From NCBI GenBank assembly GCA_016702415.1, contig JADJEA010000024.1:124001-188000 (forward strand): DNA of 64,000 nucleotides, written 5' to 3'. Within the stretch, counting starts at the first letter, position 1. Each line of letters begins with the position of its first letter. Source of the DNA: Nostocoides sp. Its GTDB lineage: Bacteria > Actinomycetota > Actinomycetes > Actinomycetales > Dermatophilaceae. Below are positions 1 through 8,834 of this stretch, in pieces. The notes below the pieces were generated by a model. The model had not been told where the DNA came from and did not search any database. It saw only the letters and a program-made list of their open reading frames with translations. A program made the translations under genes and the position numbers.

Positions 1-109
1 GGATGATCGCCTCGACCGTCTCCGATGGGCTCGTCTCCGATGCACCCGACTCCGGTGCGCCCGTCCCCGGTGCGCTCGCCTCCGGTTCGCTCGCCTCCGC
101 GGACGGCAT
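1..109 (-). CDS. DUF3159 family membrane protein, N-terminal part only
   Basis: The window holds only the first 36 codons; the rest lies beyond base 1. The ATG at 109-107 overlaps the TGA of the OB-fold gene (TGATG), so the two are translationally coupled. The visible part is a Pro/Ala/Glu/Ser-rich leader built from degenerate 15-base repeats (about 35-100), followed by TVEAII, which resembles the start of the conserved part of DUF3159 proteins. In Actinobacteria a DUF3159 gene usually follows the OB-fold gene, and this order supports the call. The membrane segments themselves cannot be seen here. Confidence 0.6.
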   Translation of the reverse strand, partial: MPSAEASEPEASAPGTGAPESGASETSPSETVEAII

Positions 110-486
110 CAGCCGCTCCGCCGGGGCAGGAGTTCGTATGCCGGGTTGAACACCGTTGGGCGGCCGTCGCGGTAGCAGACCCGCCCGGTCGCCTGGAGAT
201 AGGCACCCGGCTCGATGCCACGGATCTTGCGCCGCCCGAGCCAGACGAGCACGAGGACCTGGCTGCCGTCGTCGAGATCGACGATGAGCGCGGGGACGGT
301 CGACTGCGGACGAAGGGAGACGCTGCGGACCTTGCCCGAGACCGTCGCCATCTGGCGGTCGGCGAGGGTGGCGATCTCAGTCGTGCCGCGCGAGCGGGAG
401 TGCTCCCGAAGTTGGTCGGCGTGGACCTGGTCGGCGGTCTTGGTGAACCGCTCCCCGAGGCGTTTAAGCAGACCGCCCGAGGCCAT
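109..486 (-). CDS. OB-fold nucleic acid binding domain protein
   Basis: A 125-residue protein with a single predicted OB-fold beta barrel. It has no catalytic motif and probably binds nucleic acid. The section from about residue 40 (TLADRQMATVSGKVRSV) to GRRKIRGIEPGAYLQATGRV has the hydrophobic alternation and Gly turns of an OB barrel. The start ATG at 486 overlaps the TAA of the upstream DUF3710 gene by one base. In Actinobacteria the order DUF3710 - OB-fold - DUF3159 is conserved (M. tuberculosis Rv2696c-Rv2694c-Rv2693c). The function is not established. Confidence 0.82.
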   Translation of the reverse strand: MASGGLLKRLGERFTKTADQVHADQLREHSRSRGTTEIATLADRQMATVSGKVRSVSLRPQSTVPALIVDLDDGSQVLVLVWLGRRKIRGIEPGAYLQATGRVCYRDGRPTVFNPAYELLPRRSG

Positions 487-1268
487 TAGCGGACCTCGGT
501 GATCTCGGGCCCGCGCTCGAACGGGTTGAGGTCGGGCTGCCTGCGCTGGGGAGCGGCCCCGTCTGGGGCTGCCTGATCTGGGGCGCCCTGATCCGGGGCG
601 GCCCCGTCGAGGGCGGCCTGGTCGGGCGGTGCCTGGTCGGGGGCGGCGGGCAATTGCAGGGGCAACAACTCCCGCGGTGCCATCGGCGAACCGCCACGGA
701 CGACGACGACGCCACGCAACGCATCGAGCACCCCATCCGGGCCGTCCGGGTCCAGCGCGGCCCGGCCGGAGATGACCGCCCGGACGAACCAGCGCGGCCC
801 GTCGATGCCGAGGAAACGCGCCGGGGCGAAGACGGTCCGGCCTTCCGGGGAGACCTGCGGGAGCTTGACCCGCAACTCCGCCCCGAACTCCCCCTGGGCT
901 TCCTCGGCCGTCCCACCGGCTGCGGTGATCGAGGCGGCAATCTCGTCGCGGATCTCGTCCCACAGGCCGCCGGATCGAGGCGCGGCAAAGGCCTGCACCT
1001 GGGCCGCCGAGTCACCGACGATGAGTTGGATACCGGCGATCGTGTCCGTCTCCTGGTCGACTTCGATCCGCAGCTCGAGGCCCGGCGTCGGGGAGAGCAG
1101 GAGCGACCCCAGGTCGAGCCGGCCCACGGTCAGGTCGACCTCGCTGGCATCCCAGGGCCCATTGGGCCGGTTGGCGCGACCCGACGACGCCGTAGCCTCC
1201 GTTGCGTCGGTGTCGGGGGTGTCCAGGGAGGCTTTGGAGTCGGAGGCACGGCGGCGGAACAGGCTCAC
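486..1268 (-). CDS. DUF3710 domain-containing protein
   Basis: A 260-residue conserved actinobacterial protein of unknown function. The central part (about residues 40-190) carries the family core, including LRVKLPQVSPEGRTVF and FLGIDGPRWFVRAVISG. The C-terminal 70 residues are a low-complexity Ala-Pro-Asp-Gln linker encoded by six degenerate 15-base units at 551-640. The N-terminus is basic and Ser/Thr-rich. It lies 75 bases downstream of dut and overlaps the OB-fold gene by one base, so it is probably in one operon with both. Length is normal for the family apart from the repeat tail. Confidence 0.85.
   Translation of the reverse strand: MSLFRRRASDSKASLDTPDTDATEATASSGRANRPNGPWDASEVDLTVGRLDLGSLLLSPTPGLELRIEVDQETDTIAGIQLIVGDSAAQVQAFAAPRSGGLWDEIRDEIAASITAAGGTAEEAQGEFGAELRVKLPQVSPEGRTVFAPARFLGIDGPRWFVRAVISGRAALDPDGPDGVLDALRGVVVVRGGSPMAPRELLPLQLPAAPDQAPPDQAALDGAAPDQGAPDQAAPDGAAPQRRQPDLNPFERGPEITEVR
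551..640. repeat. 15-base tandem repeat in the DUF3710 gene
   Basis: Six degenerate 15-base units encode a five-residue Ala-Pro-Asp-Gln-type repeat. The unit length keeps the frame when copies are gained or lost. Similar 15-base units occur in several other genes of this window. Confidence 0.75.
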
Positions 1269-1343
1269 GGGTGGTCCTTAGCTACGGAACTGGACATGCG
1301 GGTGGGTCGGTCGGCTGGGTCGATCGGATGCGGCGGGAGTCGA

Positions 1344-1814
1344 TCAGGGCGCCCTCGGGCCGAAACCGCCGGTCGAACCGTGCCCAGTCTCCCCCCGCGA
1401 GGTCCCGGGAAGCGAATCGACGAGGACGAATTCGGCCCGCCCGACCTCTTGGAGGACCAGTTGGGCAATCCGGTCCCCGACCGCGACGGTGAACGGCTCG
1501 CGGGGGTCGGTATTGAGGAGATTGACGAGGACCTCGCCGCGATATCCGGAGTCGATGGTTCCGGGTGCGTTGACGATCGTCACCCCGTGCCGCGCCGCCA
1601 GGCCAGAGCGGGGATGGACCAAACCGACCCACCCCTGCGGTATGCCGATCGCCAGACCGGTCGGGACCAGGGCCCGTTCGCCCGGTCCGAGAACGACCTC
1701 GGCGCACGCGGTCAGGTCCGCCCCCGCGTCGCCCTCGTGGGCATAGACCGGGAGGCAGGCGCGCGGGTCGAGCAGGCGCACGGCGACCCGGGGGCCGGGG
1801 CTCAGGCCGCGCAC
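1344..1814 (-). CDS. dut: deoxyuridine 5'-triphosphate nucleotidohydrolase (dUTPase)
   Basis: Hydrolyses dUTP to dUMP and pyrophosphate, which keeps uracil out of DNA and supplies dUMP for dTMP synthesis. The 156-residue trimeric-type sequence shows all five family motifs: DAGADLTA (29-36), PRSGLAAR (68-75), GTIDSGYRGEV with the catalytic Asp (85-95), GDRIAQLVL (113-121) and the C-terminal phosphate-binding arm GHGSTGGFG (144-152). The chosen start at 1814 overlaps the end of the DUF4193 gene by 13 bases, suggesting coupling. DUF3710 follows 75 bases downstream, as in many Actinobacteria. The DUF3093 gene often found here (M. tuberculosis Rv2698) is absent. Confidence 0.95.
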   Translation of the reverse strand: MRGLSPGPRVAVRLLDPRACLPVYAHEGDAGADLTACAEVVLGPGERALVPTGLAIGIPQGWVGLVHPRSGLAARHGVTIVNAPGTIDSGYRGEVLVNLLNTDPREPFTVAVGDRIAQLVLQEVGRAEFVLVDSLPGTSRGETGHGSTGGFGPRAP

Positions 1815-2101
1815 TCCGAGCAGATGAACTGCCCGGCCTTCTCGGAGGCCAGCTGGCTACGGTGATGGACCAGGAAGCAGCGCGAGCAGGTGAATTCGTC
1901 AGCCTGGCGCGGGATGACGCGGACGGAGAGTTCCTCGCCGGACAGGTCGGCACCAGGCAGTTCGAAACCTTCGGCCTGCTCGGTCTCATCGACGTCGACA
2001 CTCGAGGTGGACTTGTCGACCCTCCGGGCCTTCAGTTCCTCGATCGAGTCCTCGGACAGTTCGTCGTCGGTCTTGCGCGGTGCGTCGTAATCGGTTGCCA
2101 T
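1802..2101 (-). CDS. DUF4193 zinc-ribbon protein
   Basis: A 99-residue conserved actinobacterial protein. The N-terminal half is acidic and likely flexible. The C-terminus carries two Cys pairs, TCSRC and ICSEC, separated by about 20 residues, as in a zinc ribbon; the metal is inferred. The start ATG at 2101 is the one matching the family N-terminus MATDYDAPR. It is the first gene of the dut-DUF3710-OB-fold-DUF3159 run. Its biochemical role is unknown. Confidence 0.85.
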   Translation of the reverse strand: MATDYDAPRKTDDELSEDSIEELKARRVDKSTSSVDVDETEQAEGFELPGADLSGEELSVRVIPRQADEFTCSRCFLVHHRSQLASEKAGQFICSECAA

Positions 2102-2326
2102 ATCCAGTTGCCTCTCGTCAAAGTCGCGTGCCGCCGACCGCACATCCCGCATGCCCGGCCGCCGGCGTCCCAGTGAACGCGCTTCGTCGCGCTTTTGTGC
2201 CCGCGGCGGGCATTGTGCCGTATGCCGCGCGATTAGTCACGTCCGCGTCTGCGGTGATCGAGCGCGGACGGTGCGTCAGGTGTGGCTGGGCTCGGACCAT
2301 CCGCGGCAAGGGGCGATCCCCGCGAC
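2102..2326. other. spacer between the phosphatase and DUF4193 genes
   Basis: This 225-base stretch precedes the DUF4193-dut operon and probably contains its promoter. It holds one octamer copy at 2220. No clear -35/-10 pair, hairpin or small gene was recognised. Confidence 0.5.
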
Positions 2327-3199
2327 TCAAGCGGACGGGCCGGGGGACGGGTGGGGACCCACCTTGGCCAGGATGTCGGCCAGCAACGCCCGCAGCGGTC
2401 CCGCCGCAGCACCGCCAGCGACCAGAAGGTCGGAATCGGGTGGTCCATCGCCCAGTCCCGTGACGACGCCGCCCGCTTCGGTGACCAGGAGCCACCCGGC
2501 GGCTAGGTCCCACGGATTGAGGCCACGCTCATAGAACGCGTCCAGGCTGCCCTCCGCCACCCGGCACAGGTCGAGGGCGGCACTGCCGAAACGGCGGATA
2601 TCGCGCACCCGCGGAAGGATCGGCGCCAGGACCCGGGCCTGCCACGCGCGGGTGGATGCGGCATACCCGAAACCGGTCCCGACGAGCGACAGGCCGAGAT
2701 CGGACTGAGTCGAGACGGCCAGCCGGGTGGCCGGGAGTCGCCCCCGTTGCCGCCACGCGCCGCCGCCGGCGCGGGCCCAGAAGCGCTCGCCGGAGACGGG
2801 ATTGACGACCGCTCCGGCCACCGGGCGCCACTGGCCGGGCACCCGGGGGTCGCCGACGACGGCGGCGACGGAAACGGCATACGCGGGGATGTCGTAGACG
2901 TAGTTGACCGTCCCGTCGATGGGGTCGACGACCCAGGTCAGGCCGGAGGTCCCGGCTGCGGAGCCGTCCTCCTCCCCGAAGAATGCGTCGGCGGGGCGCA
3001 GGGACCGGATGCGGTCGGCGATGAGGGCCTGGGCGCGCCGATCCATCTCGGTGACGACATCGGTCGGGGTCGACTTCGTCGCGCTGACGGCGCCGGCGGC
3101 ACCGCGCTCGGTGACGACGAGGGCCGCCTCGGAGGCGACGCCGAGCGCCAGCCGCTCCAGCTCGGTCAGGAGAGCCTCGTCGGGGATGGGGATGGTCAC
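2327..3199 (-). CDS. inositol monophosphatase family protein
   Basis: Mg2+-dependent phosphatase of the IMPase/FBPase superfamily, 290 residues, likely acting on inositol-1-phosphate or a similar sugar phosphate. Metal ligands are visible as the GEE motif around residue 75 (FFGEEDGS) and the signature VVDPIDGTVNYVY around 89-101. The C-terminal metal site sits in NPWDLAAGWLLVTEAGG. It starts 9 bases after hemH, so the two are probably co-transcribed. In mycobacteria suhB stands near dut and the DUF4193 gene, matching this layout. The exact substrate (inositol phosphate, histidinol phosphate or other) cannot be told from sequence. Confidence 0.88.
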   Translation of the reverse strand: MTIPIPDEALLTELERLALGVASEAALVVTERGAAGAVSATKSTPTDVVTEMDRRAQALIADRIRSLRPADAFFGEEDGSAAGTSGLTWVVDPIDGTVNYVYDIPAYAVSVAAVVGDPRVPGQWRPVAGAVVNPVSGERFWARAGGGAWRQRGRLPATRLAVSTQSDLGLSLVGTGFGYAASTRAWQARVLAPILPRVRDIRRFGSAALDLCRVAEGSLDAFYERGLNPWDLAAGWLLVTEAGGVVTGLGDGPPDSDLLVAGGAAAGPLRALLADILAKVGPHPSPGPSA

Positions 3200-3208
3200 G
3201 GGAGTCCT

Positions 3209-4306
3209 TCAACGTCCGCAGCGGGTGGGCAAATCGGCGCGCAGGTTGCGGCAGCAGCCGGCGGCGCAGTCGCTGTCGCGCTCGTCGGGGGTCGCGCGCG
3301 CCTGGGCGGCGCGCTCGAGCGCGAGGTCGGCGAGGAGGGCGACGAACTCGGGGTCCGTTCCGACGGTCGGTGTCCGCAGGAGGCGTATGCCGGCCTCCTC
3401 CGCCCGCGACCGCGCCTGGGTGTCGAGGTCGTAGACGACCTCCATGTGATCGCTGACGAACCCGATCGGCGCCAGGGCGACGCAGCCGACTCCCTCGGCG
3501 GCGAGAGCCTCGAGTCGGTCGCCGACGTCGGGTTCGAGCCAGGGCTGGGTGGGCGGCCCGGAGCGGGAGCAAAAGGTGAGCTCGTGCGGGATCGGTCGGC
3601 CGATGCGAGCGGAGACGGTCGTCTCGATCTGATCGGTGACGGCCTGGAGTCGGCGCGTGTAGGCGTGGCCGCCGTCCTCCGGCAGCCCGGCGGCGGCGTC
3701 CATGGCGATGGGGACCGAATGCGCGACGGTCAGGACTCGCTCAACCTGGGGTGCGGTGGTCTGGTCGGCCGTGGGTTGGTCGGCTGTGGGTTGGTCGGCT
3801 GTGGGTTGGTCGGCAAGGAGGGCGTCACCCAGAAGGCGGGCGAGGATGGGCGCGTAGGCGGGGTGGTCGGCATACGGCGGGAGCTTGTCGAGGACCACGT
3901 CGAGGCCGGTGGCGGCGCGGGCGAGGTCCTCGCGGTACTGCCGACAGGACGAGTAGGACCTCCAGGCGCTGGTCAGGACGACGAGCACGCGGGCGGAGGG
4001 TAGGCCGGCGAGGACATCGGCGAGGAAGGGTGGGGAGTTGCGATTCGCGAGGAGGACCGGCAGGGCCGCGCCGCGGCGGTCGAGTTCGGCCGCGAGCGCG
4101 GCGACCAGAGCGCGGTTCTGGGCGTTGATGGGACTGACCCCGCCGAACAGGGCGTAGTGCGCACCGACTTCGGTCAGGCGCTCCTCCGGTATGCCGCGCC
4201 CCGCCGTCACCCGGCGCAGAAACGGGAGCACCTCGTCCGGGCCTTCGGGCCCCCCGAACGAGAGGACCACGCAGGCGTCGTAGGGCGCGAGCGGGTGGGA
4301 TGACAC
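3209..4306 (-). CDS. hemH: ferrochelatase (coproporphyrin III type)
   Basis: Inserts Fe2+ into the porphyrin ring; Actinobacteria use the coproporphyrin-dependent route, where this enzyme (also called CpfC) makes coprohaem. The 365-residue protein has the family N-terminus VVLSFGGPEGPDEV, the segment GGVSPIN and LAPIGFVSDHMEVVYDLD with the conserved His and Glu. A Cys near SSCRQYRED and a C-terminal cluster SDCAAGCC match the four ligands of the [2Fe-2S] cluster known in mycobacterial ferrochelatase. It is unusual in carrying about 3.5 copies of an ADQPT repeat in mid-sequence (DNA 3763-3814). The gene feeds the cytochromes encoded at 55-64 kb. Confidence 0.94.
   Translation of the reverse strand: MSSHPLAPYDACVVLSFGGPEGPDEVLPFLRRVTAGRGIPEERLTEVGAHYALFGGVSPINAQNRALVAALAAELDRRGAALPVLLANRNSPPFLADVLAGLPSARVLVVLTSAWRSYSSCRQYREDLARAATGLDVVLDKLPPYADHPAYAPILARLLGDALLADQPTADQPTADQPTADQTTAPQVERVLTVAHSVPIAMDAAAGLPEDGGHAYTRRLQAVTDQIETTVSARIGRPIPHELTFCSRSGPPTQPWLEPDVGDRLEALAAEGVGCVALAPIGFVSDHMEVVYDLDTQARSRAEEAGIRLLRTPTVGTDPEFVALLADLALERAAQARATPDERDSDCAAGCCRNLRADLPTRCGR
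3763..3814. repeat. 15-base tandem repeat inside hemH
   Basis: About 3.5 near-identical copies of a 15-base unit (GGTCGGCTGTGGGTT type) encode the residues ADQPT repeatedly. The copies stay in frame. The repeat lies in a loop between the two ferrochelatase lobes, judging from its position, and is probably length-variable among strains. Confidence 0.85.
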
Positions 4307-4426
4307 CGCTCCACGCTACCGGTGCGGCGTGGTGGTGGCGCGCAGCGCGGACGGGCGTGGCAGAGTCGGGGGCGACACCATACGCACGCCGCGGCACTGC
4401 CGCCTGGCCAGGGAGTTCCACGACAG

Positions 4427-6098
4427 ATGCAGGACCTGCGATTCATCGGCGTCCACGAGGACGGGGGGCATGTACTGCTCGCCGACGCGACGGGCGTGCG
4501 CTACCGGCTCGCGCTCGACGAGCGGCTGCGGGCCGCGGTGCGGCGCCGCACGGCCGCGAGTGAAGCGGCCCCGGAGCAGCCGCACCTGAGCGCCCGGGAG
4601 GTCCAGGCGTTGATCCGTGCGGGCCTGAGTGCGGAGGAGGTCGCTGAGCGGGCGGGCTGGAGCCTGGCCAAGGTCTCGGTGTTCGAGGCGCCGGTTCTGG
4701 CCGAGCGCGGCCATGTTGTCGGGTTGGCCATGAACGCTCGCCTCCACGACCGGACCGGCGCCGAGTCGGAGGTGCTCTCGGACCGAGTGGAGCGACGGTT
4801 GGCCGGCCGCGGCGTCGGCGCGGAGGAGACGGACTGGGATGCCACCCGCACACCGGGCGGGCCGTGGGAGGTGCAACTCACCTTCCCCGCCGGCGGCCGC
4901 CAGCGGGGTGCCCGCTGGCGCTTCGAGCACACGTCCTCGGTGCTGGAACCCATGGACGACGAGGCGCGCTGGCTGTCGGCCGACGACGCCGCGGGCGGTC
5001 AGGTGCCCACGCCGCCGCGCCTGGGCTCCGAGATCGTGTATGACGTGGACGCCGCCGGCGGCGTCGGCGAGGACGACCTGGGCGAGCCCGGTGCCGGAAG
5101 GGCAGACCGGACGGACGCGCTGATGACGGCGATCCGCGAGACTTCGCACGCCGGGGGGAGGCGGGGGCCGCGGCAGCGAACCCGTCGTTCGGCGAATCGG
5201 GGCGGCGCGTCCTCGGGCTCCTCGCTCGATGCGGGTGGCGCTCCCGGCCGCCCGTCCGAAGCGGCGGCCGCGAGCGCAACTCCGTCGACCGGAGGGGCGT
5301 CCGCCTCCGCAACTCCGTCGACCGAAGCGGCGTCCACGGCCGCAGGAGCGTCCGCGTCTGCCCCCTCCGAACCAGACACCCCATCCGCGTCAATGACTCC
5401 GTCCGGGACGGCTACTCCCGACCTCTTCGGCACGTCCGTGGTCGGCGAGCAGGGCGCCTCTGCCGCCGATTCCACCGACGGTGTGCGGGCCAATGCGCCC
5501 GCCCGGGATCGAGACTCAGCCCCGCGCGATCACGGTCGCGCCGGGGTGGGGGTCGGCATACCGGAGCTGCCGTTCGAGGACTTCCCGGCGCCGACCGTTG
5601 AGTTCCCGGAGAGCTCGTCCATCCCGCCCCCCGCCCGGGGGGTCCACCCGCTCGACGTGGAACGCGAGGACGCGGGCTCGGACAACGTCAACACGAGGCC
5701 GAGGGGCAAGGGGAGGCGGACAAGCCGCACGAGGCCGAGGGCACGAGGCGGACAAGCCGCAGGCGGACAAGGCGGAGTCGAGCGAGGACGCTCTGGCCGC
5801 GTCAGGCGGGACCGATTCAGGGCTAACCGATTCGGGCGGGACCCATTCAGGCCTAACTGATTCGGGCGGGACCGAGTCAGCCGCGAAGGAGTCAGGCCCG
5901 ACGGAAGTAGGCCCGACGGAGGTAGGCCCGACGGAAGCAGGCGCGGACGAGGCAATTGAGGAGGACGCCGGGGAGCCCGCGAAGCCACCCCTTTCCCCCA
6001 AGCCGACTCCCCCACCGTCGGCCCGCCGCCGCGGGCGGGTCGGGGTGCCGGATTGGAACGATGTGATGTTCGGGCCTTCGCGCGGGGCGTCGGACTGA
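4427..6098 (+). pseudogene. sepH: septation protein SepH, frame broken in the linker
   Basis: SepH (DUF3071) is an actinobacterial cell-division protein that stimulates FtsZ assembly. The start ATG at 4427 gives the family N-terminus MQDLRFIGVHEDGGH. A helix-turn-helix-like segment follows (LSAREVQALIRAGLSAEEVAERAG) at about residues 58-82. The conserved C-terminal signature RRRGRVGVPDWNDVMFG is present, but in another reading frame ending at 6098. Frame changes lie in a low-complexity stretch at about 5690-5760; the intact span is 1672 bases, one base more than a multiple of three. An acidic third-frame section suggests two indels. The tail holds 30-base repeats (5805-5880) and 15-base repeats (5897-5941). 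Either a sequencing error or a truly broken gene. Confidence 0.8.
5805..5941. repeat. tandem repeats in the sepH linker
   Basis: Two full and one partial copy of a 30-base unit occupy 5805-5880 and encode a Gly-Gly-Thr-Asp-Ser-Gly-Leu-type repeat. Three 15-base units follow at about 5897-5941 and encode GPTEV repeats. Both lie in the disordered linker before the conserved SepH C-terminus. Confidence 0.8.
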
Positions 6099-6126
6099 GG
6101 TCCGTTCAGCCCGGGGAGGAACTGAC

Positions 6127-6816
6127 TCAGCAAGCGTCAGGCGCCGGCAAGGGGCAGGCGTCGAGTTCGAGCGGGAGGACATCGGCAGATAGCGCCGCAG
6201 CTTGGGCGGCCCGGCTGTTCATCCGGCGCATGAAGTGGCGCCGGCACAGCACTTCGTATTCCACCTGGCCCGAGGTCGCAACGCCACCTCCGGTGTCACC
6301 GACGACGACCTGCTCGCCCTCGACGACCATCACACCATTGACGACTCGCGCGTTGTGCGTGGCCCGTCGTCCGCACCAGCACAGCGCCTCGACCTGGAGG
6401 ACGTGGACCCGATCGGCGAGCTCGATCAGCCGGCGGGAGCCCGGGAAGAGCTGGGTGCGGAAGTCGGCCGTGATCCCGAACGCATAGACGTCGATATCGA
6501 GTTCGTCGACGAGGCGAGCGAGTTGCTCGACATGGTCCGGGGTATAGAACTGGGCCTCGTCGCCAATGACGTAGTCGACGCGATGACCTCCAGTCAGGTG
6601 AGCCACCACGACGTCCCAGAAGTCGAGATCCTCGGTGACCTCGATGGCCCCCGTGGATAGGCCGAGCCGGGAGGAGAGCACCGCCTCACCGCCCCGGTCG
6701 AGCCGGGTGAAGATGAGGCCGCCCCGACCGCGTACCCGGTGGTTGTGGTCCATCTGCAACGCGAGAGTGGACTTGCCGCAGTCCATCGTCCCGGAAAAGA
6801 ACACCAGTTCCGCCAT
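6127..6816 (-). CDS. tdk: thymidine kinase
   Basis: Type II thymidine kinase that phosphorylates thymidine (and deoxyuridine) to the monophosphate in the salvage pathway. The 229-residue protein has the P-loop FSGTMDCGKST near its N-terminus, the Walker B-like segment VIGDEAQFY, and the lasso-domain zinc ligands in ALCWCGRRATH and in EYEVLCRRHF. The ATG at 6816 matches the family start MAELVFFSG; an upstream in-frame ATG at 6864 is less likely. It converges on sepH with 28 bases between them. It complements the dut gene at the other end of this block in dTTP metabolism. Confidence 0.95.
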   Translation of the reverse strand: MAELVFFSGTMDCGKSTLALQMDHNHRVRGRGGLIFTRLDRGGEAVLSSRLGLSTGAIEVTEDLDFWDVVVAHLTGGHRVDYVIGDEAQFYTPDHVEQLARLVDELDIDVYAFGITADFRTQLFPGSRRLIELADRVHVLQVEALCWCGRRATHNARVVNGVMVVEGEQVVVGDTGGGVATSGQVEYEVLCRRHFMRRMNSRAAQAAALSADVLPLELDACPLPAPDAC

Positions 6817-6916
6817 GATCGCTACCTCCGGTCGGCGCGTGTGAGGCCCGCACTCGGTGGGCAAGGGACAGGTCCCGCATCACTGGGATGGACCGCAATC
6901 CTGACCGGGGTCGCAG

Positions 6917-8068
6917 TCATGCCGCGCGGGGCGGGAGGGTCAGGAGCGGGACCTCGACCTCGTCCGGCGTCATGGACCCGTGCATGCCGAGGAGGGTGAG
7001 CAGGACAGGCTTGGACCTGCGTGAGTCCTCGACGGCCAGACCCGCGTCGAAGGCGACGACGACATCGCCGATCCGTGGCCGGTTGCGCTCCGCAGTCATC
7101 CCGAACCATCCCGCGGCGATCGCGGCCTCGCGCTCGACGACCAGCGCCCGCTCGCCGAACCGGGCGCTCCAGGCCGCCGCGACATCCGCCGCCGCGCCCG
7201 GTGCACAGTAGAGATGCGGGGCGCGGGGCTCGCCTCCGATGGCGACGATCCCGGCGTCGAGTTCGCGGTCGGTGGCCAAGTCGATCCGCTGGTCGAAGGG
7301 CACATCGACCATCCCATGGTCGGCGGTCACGTGCAGGCTCGCGTCGGCGGGCAGTCTCTCGGCGAGCCGCCCCAAGTGGGTGTCGGCCTCCTCGAGGGCC
7401 CGGGTCCACGGCAGGGAGTCGCACCCCGTTTCGTGGCCGGCCTTGTCGATGTCACCCCAGTAGAGATAGGCCAGGGCCTGCTGGTGGCGGTCGACGAAGC
7501 GGAGTGCGGCGTCCACTCCGGCCGCGAGCGAGTTGGCTCCGAAGAAGCGACCGCCGCGCAGCGCCGCCACGGTCAAGCCCGATCCGTCGAAGCGCGGCAG
7601 CCCGATCCGTGCCACGGGCAGCCCCGCCGCGACCGACCGCTCGAAGACGGTCGACTCGGGCTGCCAGGCACGAGGGTCCGGGCCGTGCTCCCACGAGAGG
7701 TGATCGAAGACGACGCCGGTGCCGGGGATGATGCTCTGGTAGCCCAGGAGGCCGTGGGCACCGGGGGGCAACCCGGTCCCGAAGGAGGCCATCGACGTCG
7801 CCGTCGTCGACGGGAAACCGCAGGCCAGGGCCGGGTTGGAATCCAAGAGGCTACGCAGGAAGGGGGCGTGCCCGGCCCGGCGCCGCAGCAGCCGTTCACC
7901 CAACCCGTCCAGGAGCACCACCACGCTGCGCCGGGCCGGGGGGAGGATGAGCGACGGACGCCGGTGGCCCGGAGCGAATCCCAGGGACGCGACGATCGAG
8001 GGCAGCACGTCCGGCAAAGCGCCATGCCGATAACTCGGCGGATGGAGCGGGAGGGAGGGCGGCGGCAT
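6917..8068 (-). CDS. alkaline phosphatase superfamily protein (nucleotide pyrophosphatase/phosphodiesterase type)
   Basis: A 383-residue cytosolic-looking member of the alkaline phosphatase superfamily; no signal peptide is visible. The metal-binding Asp lies in VVVLLDGLGERLL and the nucleophile region is CGFPSTTATSMASFGTG. Later ligands are in WGDIDKAGHETG and HVTADHGMVDV. The family splits phosphodiester or pyrophosphate bonds, but the substrate here is unknown. The start ATG at 8068 is embedded in the window-wide octamer (GT-ATG-CCG); an ATG at 8104 is an alternative. The order with the DUF5998 gene upstream is common in Actinobacteria. Confidence 0.82.
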   Translation of the reverse strand: MPPPSLPLHPPSYRHGALPDVLPSIVASLGFAPGHRRPSLILPPARRSVVVLLDGLGERLLRRRAGHAPFLRSLLDSNPALACGFPSTTATSMASFGTGLPPGAHGLLGYQSIIPGTGVVFDHLSWEHGPDPRAWQPESTVFERSVAAGLPVARIGLPRFDGSGLTVAALRGGRFFGANSLAAGVDAALRFVDRHQQALAYLYWGDIDKAGHETGCDSLPWTRALEEADTHLGRLAERLPADASLHVTADHGMVDVPFDQRIDLATDRELDAGIVAIGGEPRAPHLYCAPGAAADVAAAWSARFGERALVVEREAAIAAGWFGMTAERNRPRIGDVVVAFDAGLAVEDSRRSKPVLLTLLGMHGSMTPDEVEVPLLTLPPRAA

Positions 8069-8118
8069 ACCGAAAGGGTGCTCGGGTTGTCGGGTGGGGG
8101 GCACTCGGGCGTCGGTGG

Positions 8119-8718
8119 TCAGTGATCGTGGAGGCTGGCCGACAGGGCGTGGGCGAACGCCATGGCTTCGGCGAGCTTTTCGGGGCCGTCGGCCTCGGCG
8201 CTGATCCGCAACGCCAAGTCGTCGGAGGCGATCGTGCCCTCGAATCCGTGGTCGGCATCGCAGTCGGGATCACCGCACGTGGCGGGGAGGAGGTCGACGC
8301 GGTTGACCGTGCCCCAGCCGAGAGTCAGCGTCAGTTCGTTGCCGAGCGAGCCCGGCACATAGGCACCGGGATCGGGCACGACGTGGGTGAGCATGACGCC
8401 GCGCACCAGGCGCAGCGGGATCGACTCGGTCGTGGCCGTGGCCACGTCCTGACGCCCCTGCGGGTCGTCGGTGAAGTCGTCGGCGTGGGCGATGATCAAG
8501 CGGGAGGGGGTGAGCACCAGGACGGTGACGTGGCGGCGGATCACGTCGTGGTCGAAGGTCGTCTCCTGGTGGACCAGGTGCCCCTGGACTTCGTCCGTGG
8601 CCAGCGCAGCCCCGAGGACGTCGGCGACGAGCTGGGGGTAGTAGCCGGCCCGTTCGATCGCGGTGCGAAGGGCGGCCGGCAGGACGGGCATCGCCGGGGG
8701 GCTGGGACGGAACGGCAT
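8119..8718 (-). CDS. DUF5998 family protein
   Basis: A 199-residue conserved actinobacterial protein of unknown function. It contains the well-kept segment HQETTFDHDVIRRHVTVL followed by LTPSRLIIAHADD and a likely metal-binding or disulfide pair in TCGDPDCDADHGFEG. The C-terminus is helical. The start ATG at 8718 lies inside the octamer GTATGCCG; a further in-frame ATG at 8691 is possible. It stands 50 bases upstream of the phosphatase-superfamily gene on the same strand and is probably co-transcribed with it. Confidence 0.82.
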   Translation of the reverse strand: MPFRPSPPAMPVLPAALRTAIERAGYYPQLVADVLGAALATDEVQGHLVHQETTFDHDVIRRHVTVLVLTPSRLIIAHADDFTDDPQGRQDVATATTESIPLRLVRGVMLTHVVPDPGAYVPGSLGNELTLTLGWGTVNRVDLLPATCGDPDCDADHGFEGTIASDDLALRISAEADGPEKLAEAMAFAHALSASLHDH

Positions 8719-8834
8719 ACGTCCATTCTGCCGCAGCCCGCGCGTCACCCCGTCCGCCGCGACCGCTAGCACGACCGGTCGGGATGGAGCCCGGTCACAT
8801 CGAGCCCCTCGAAGCGCGGGTCGGTCCAGGCAGA

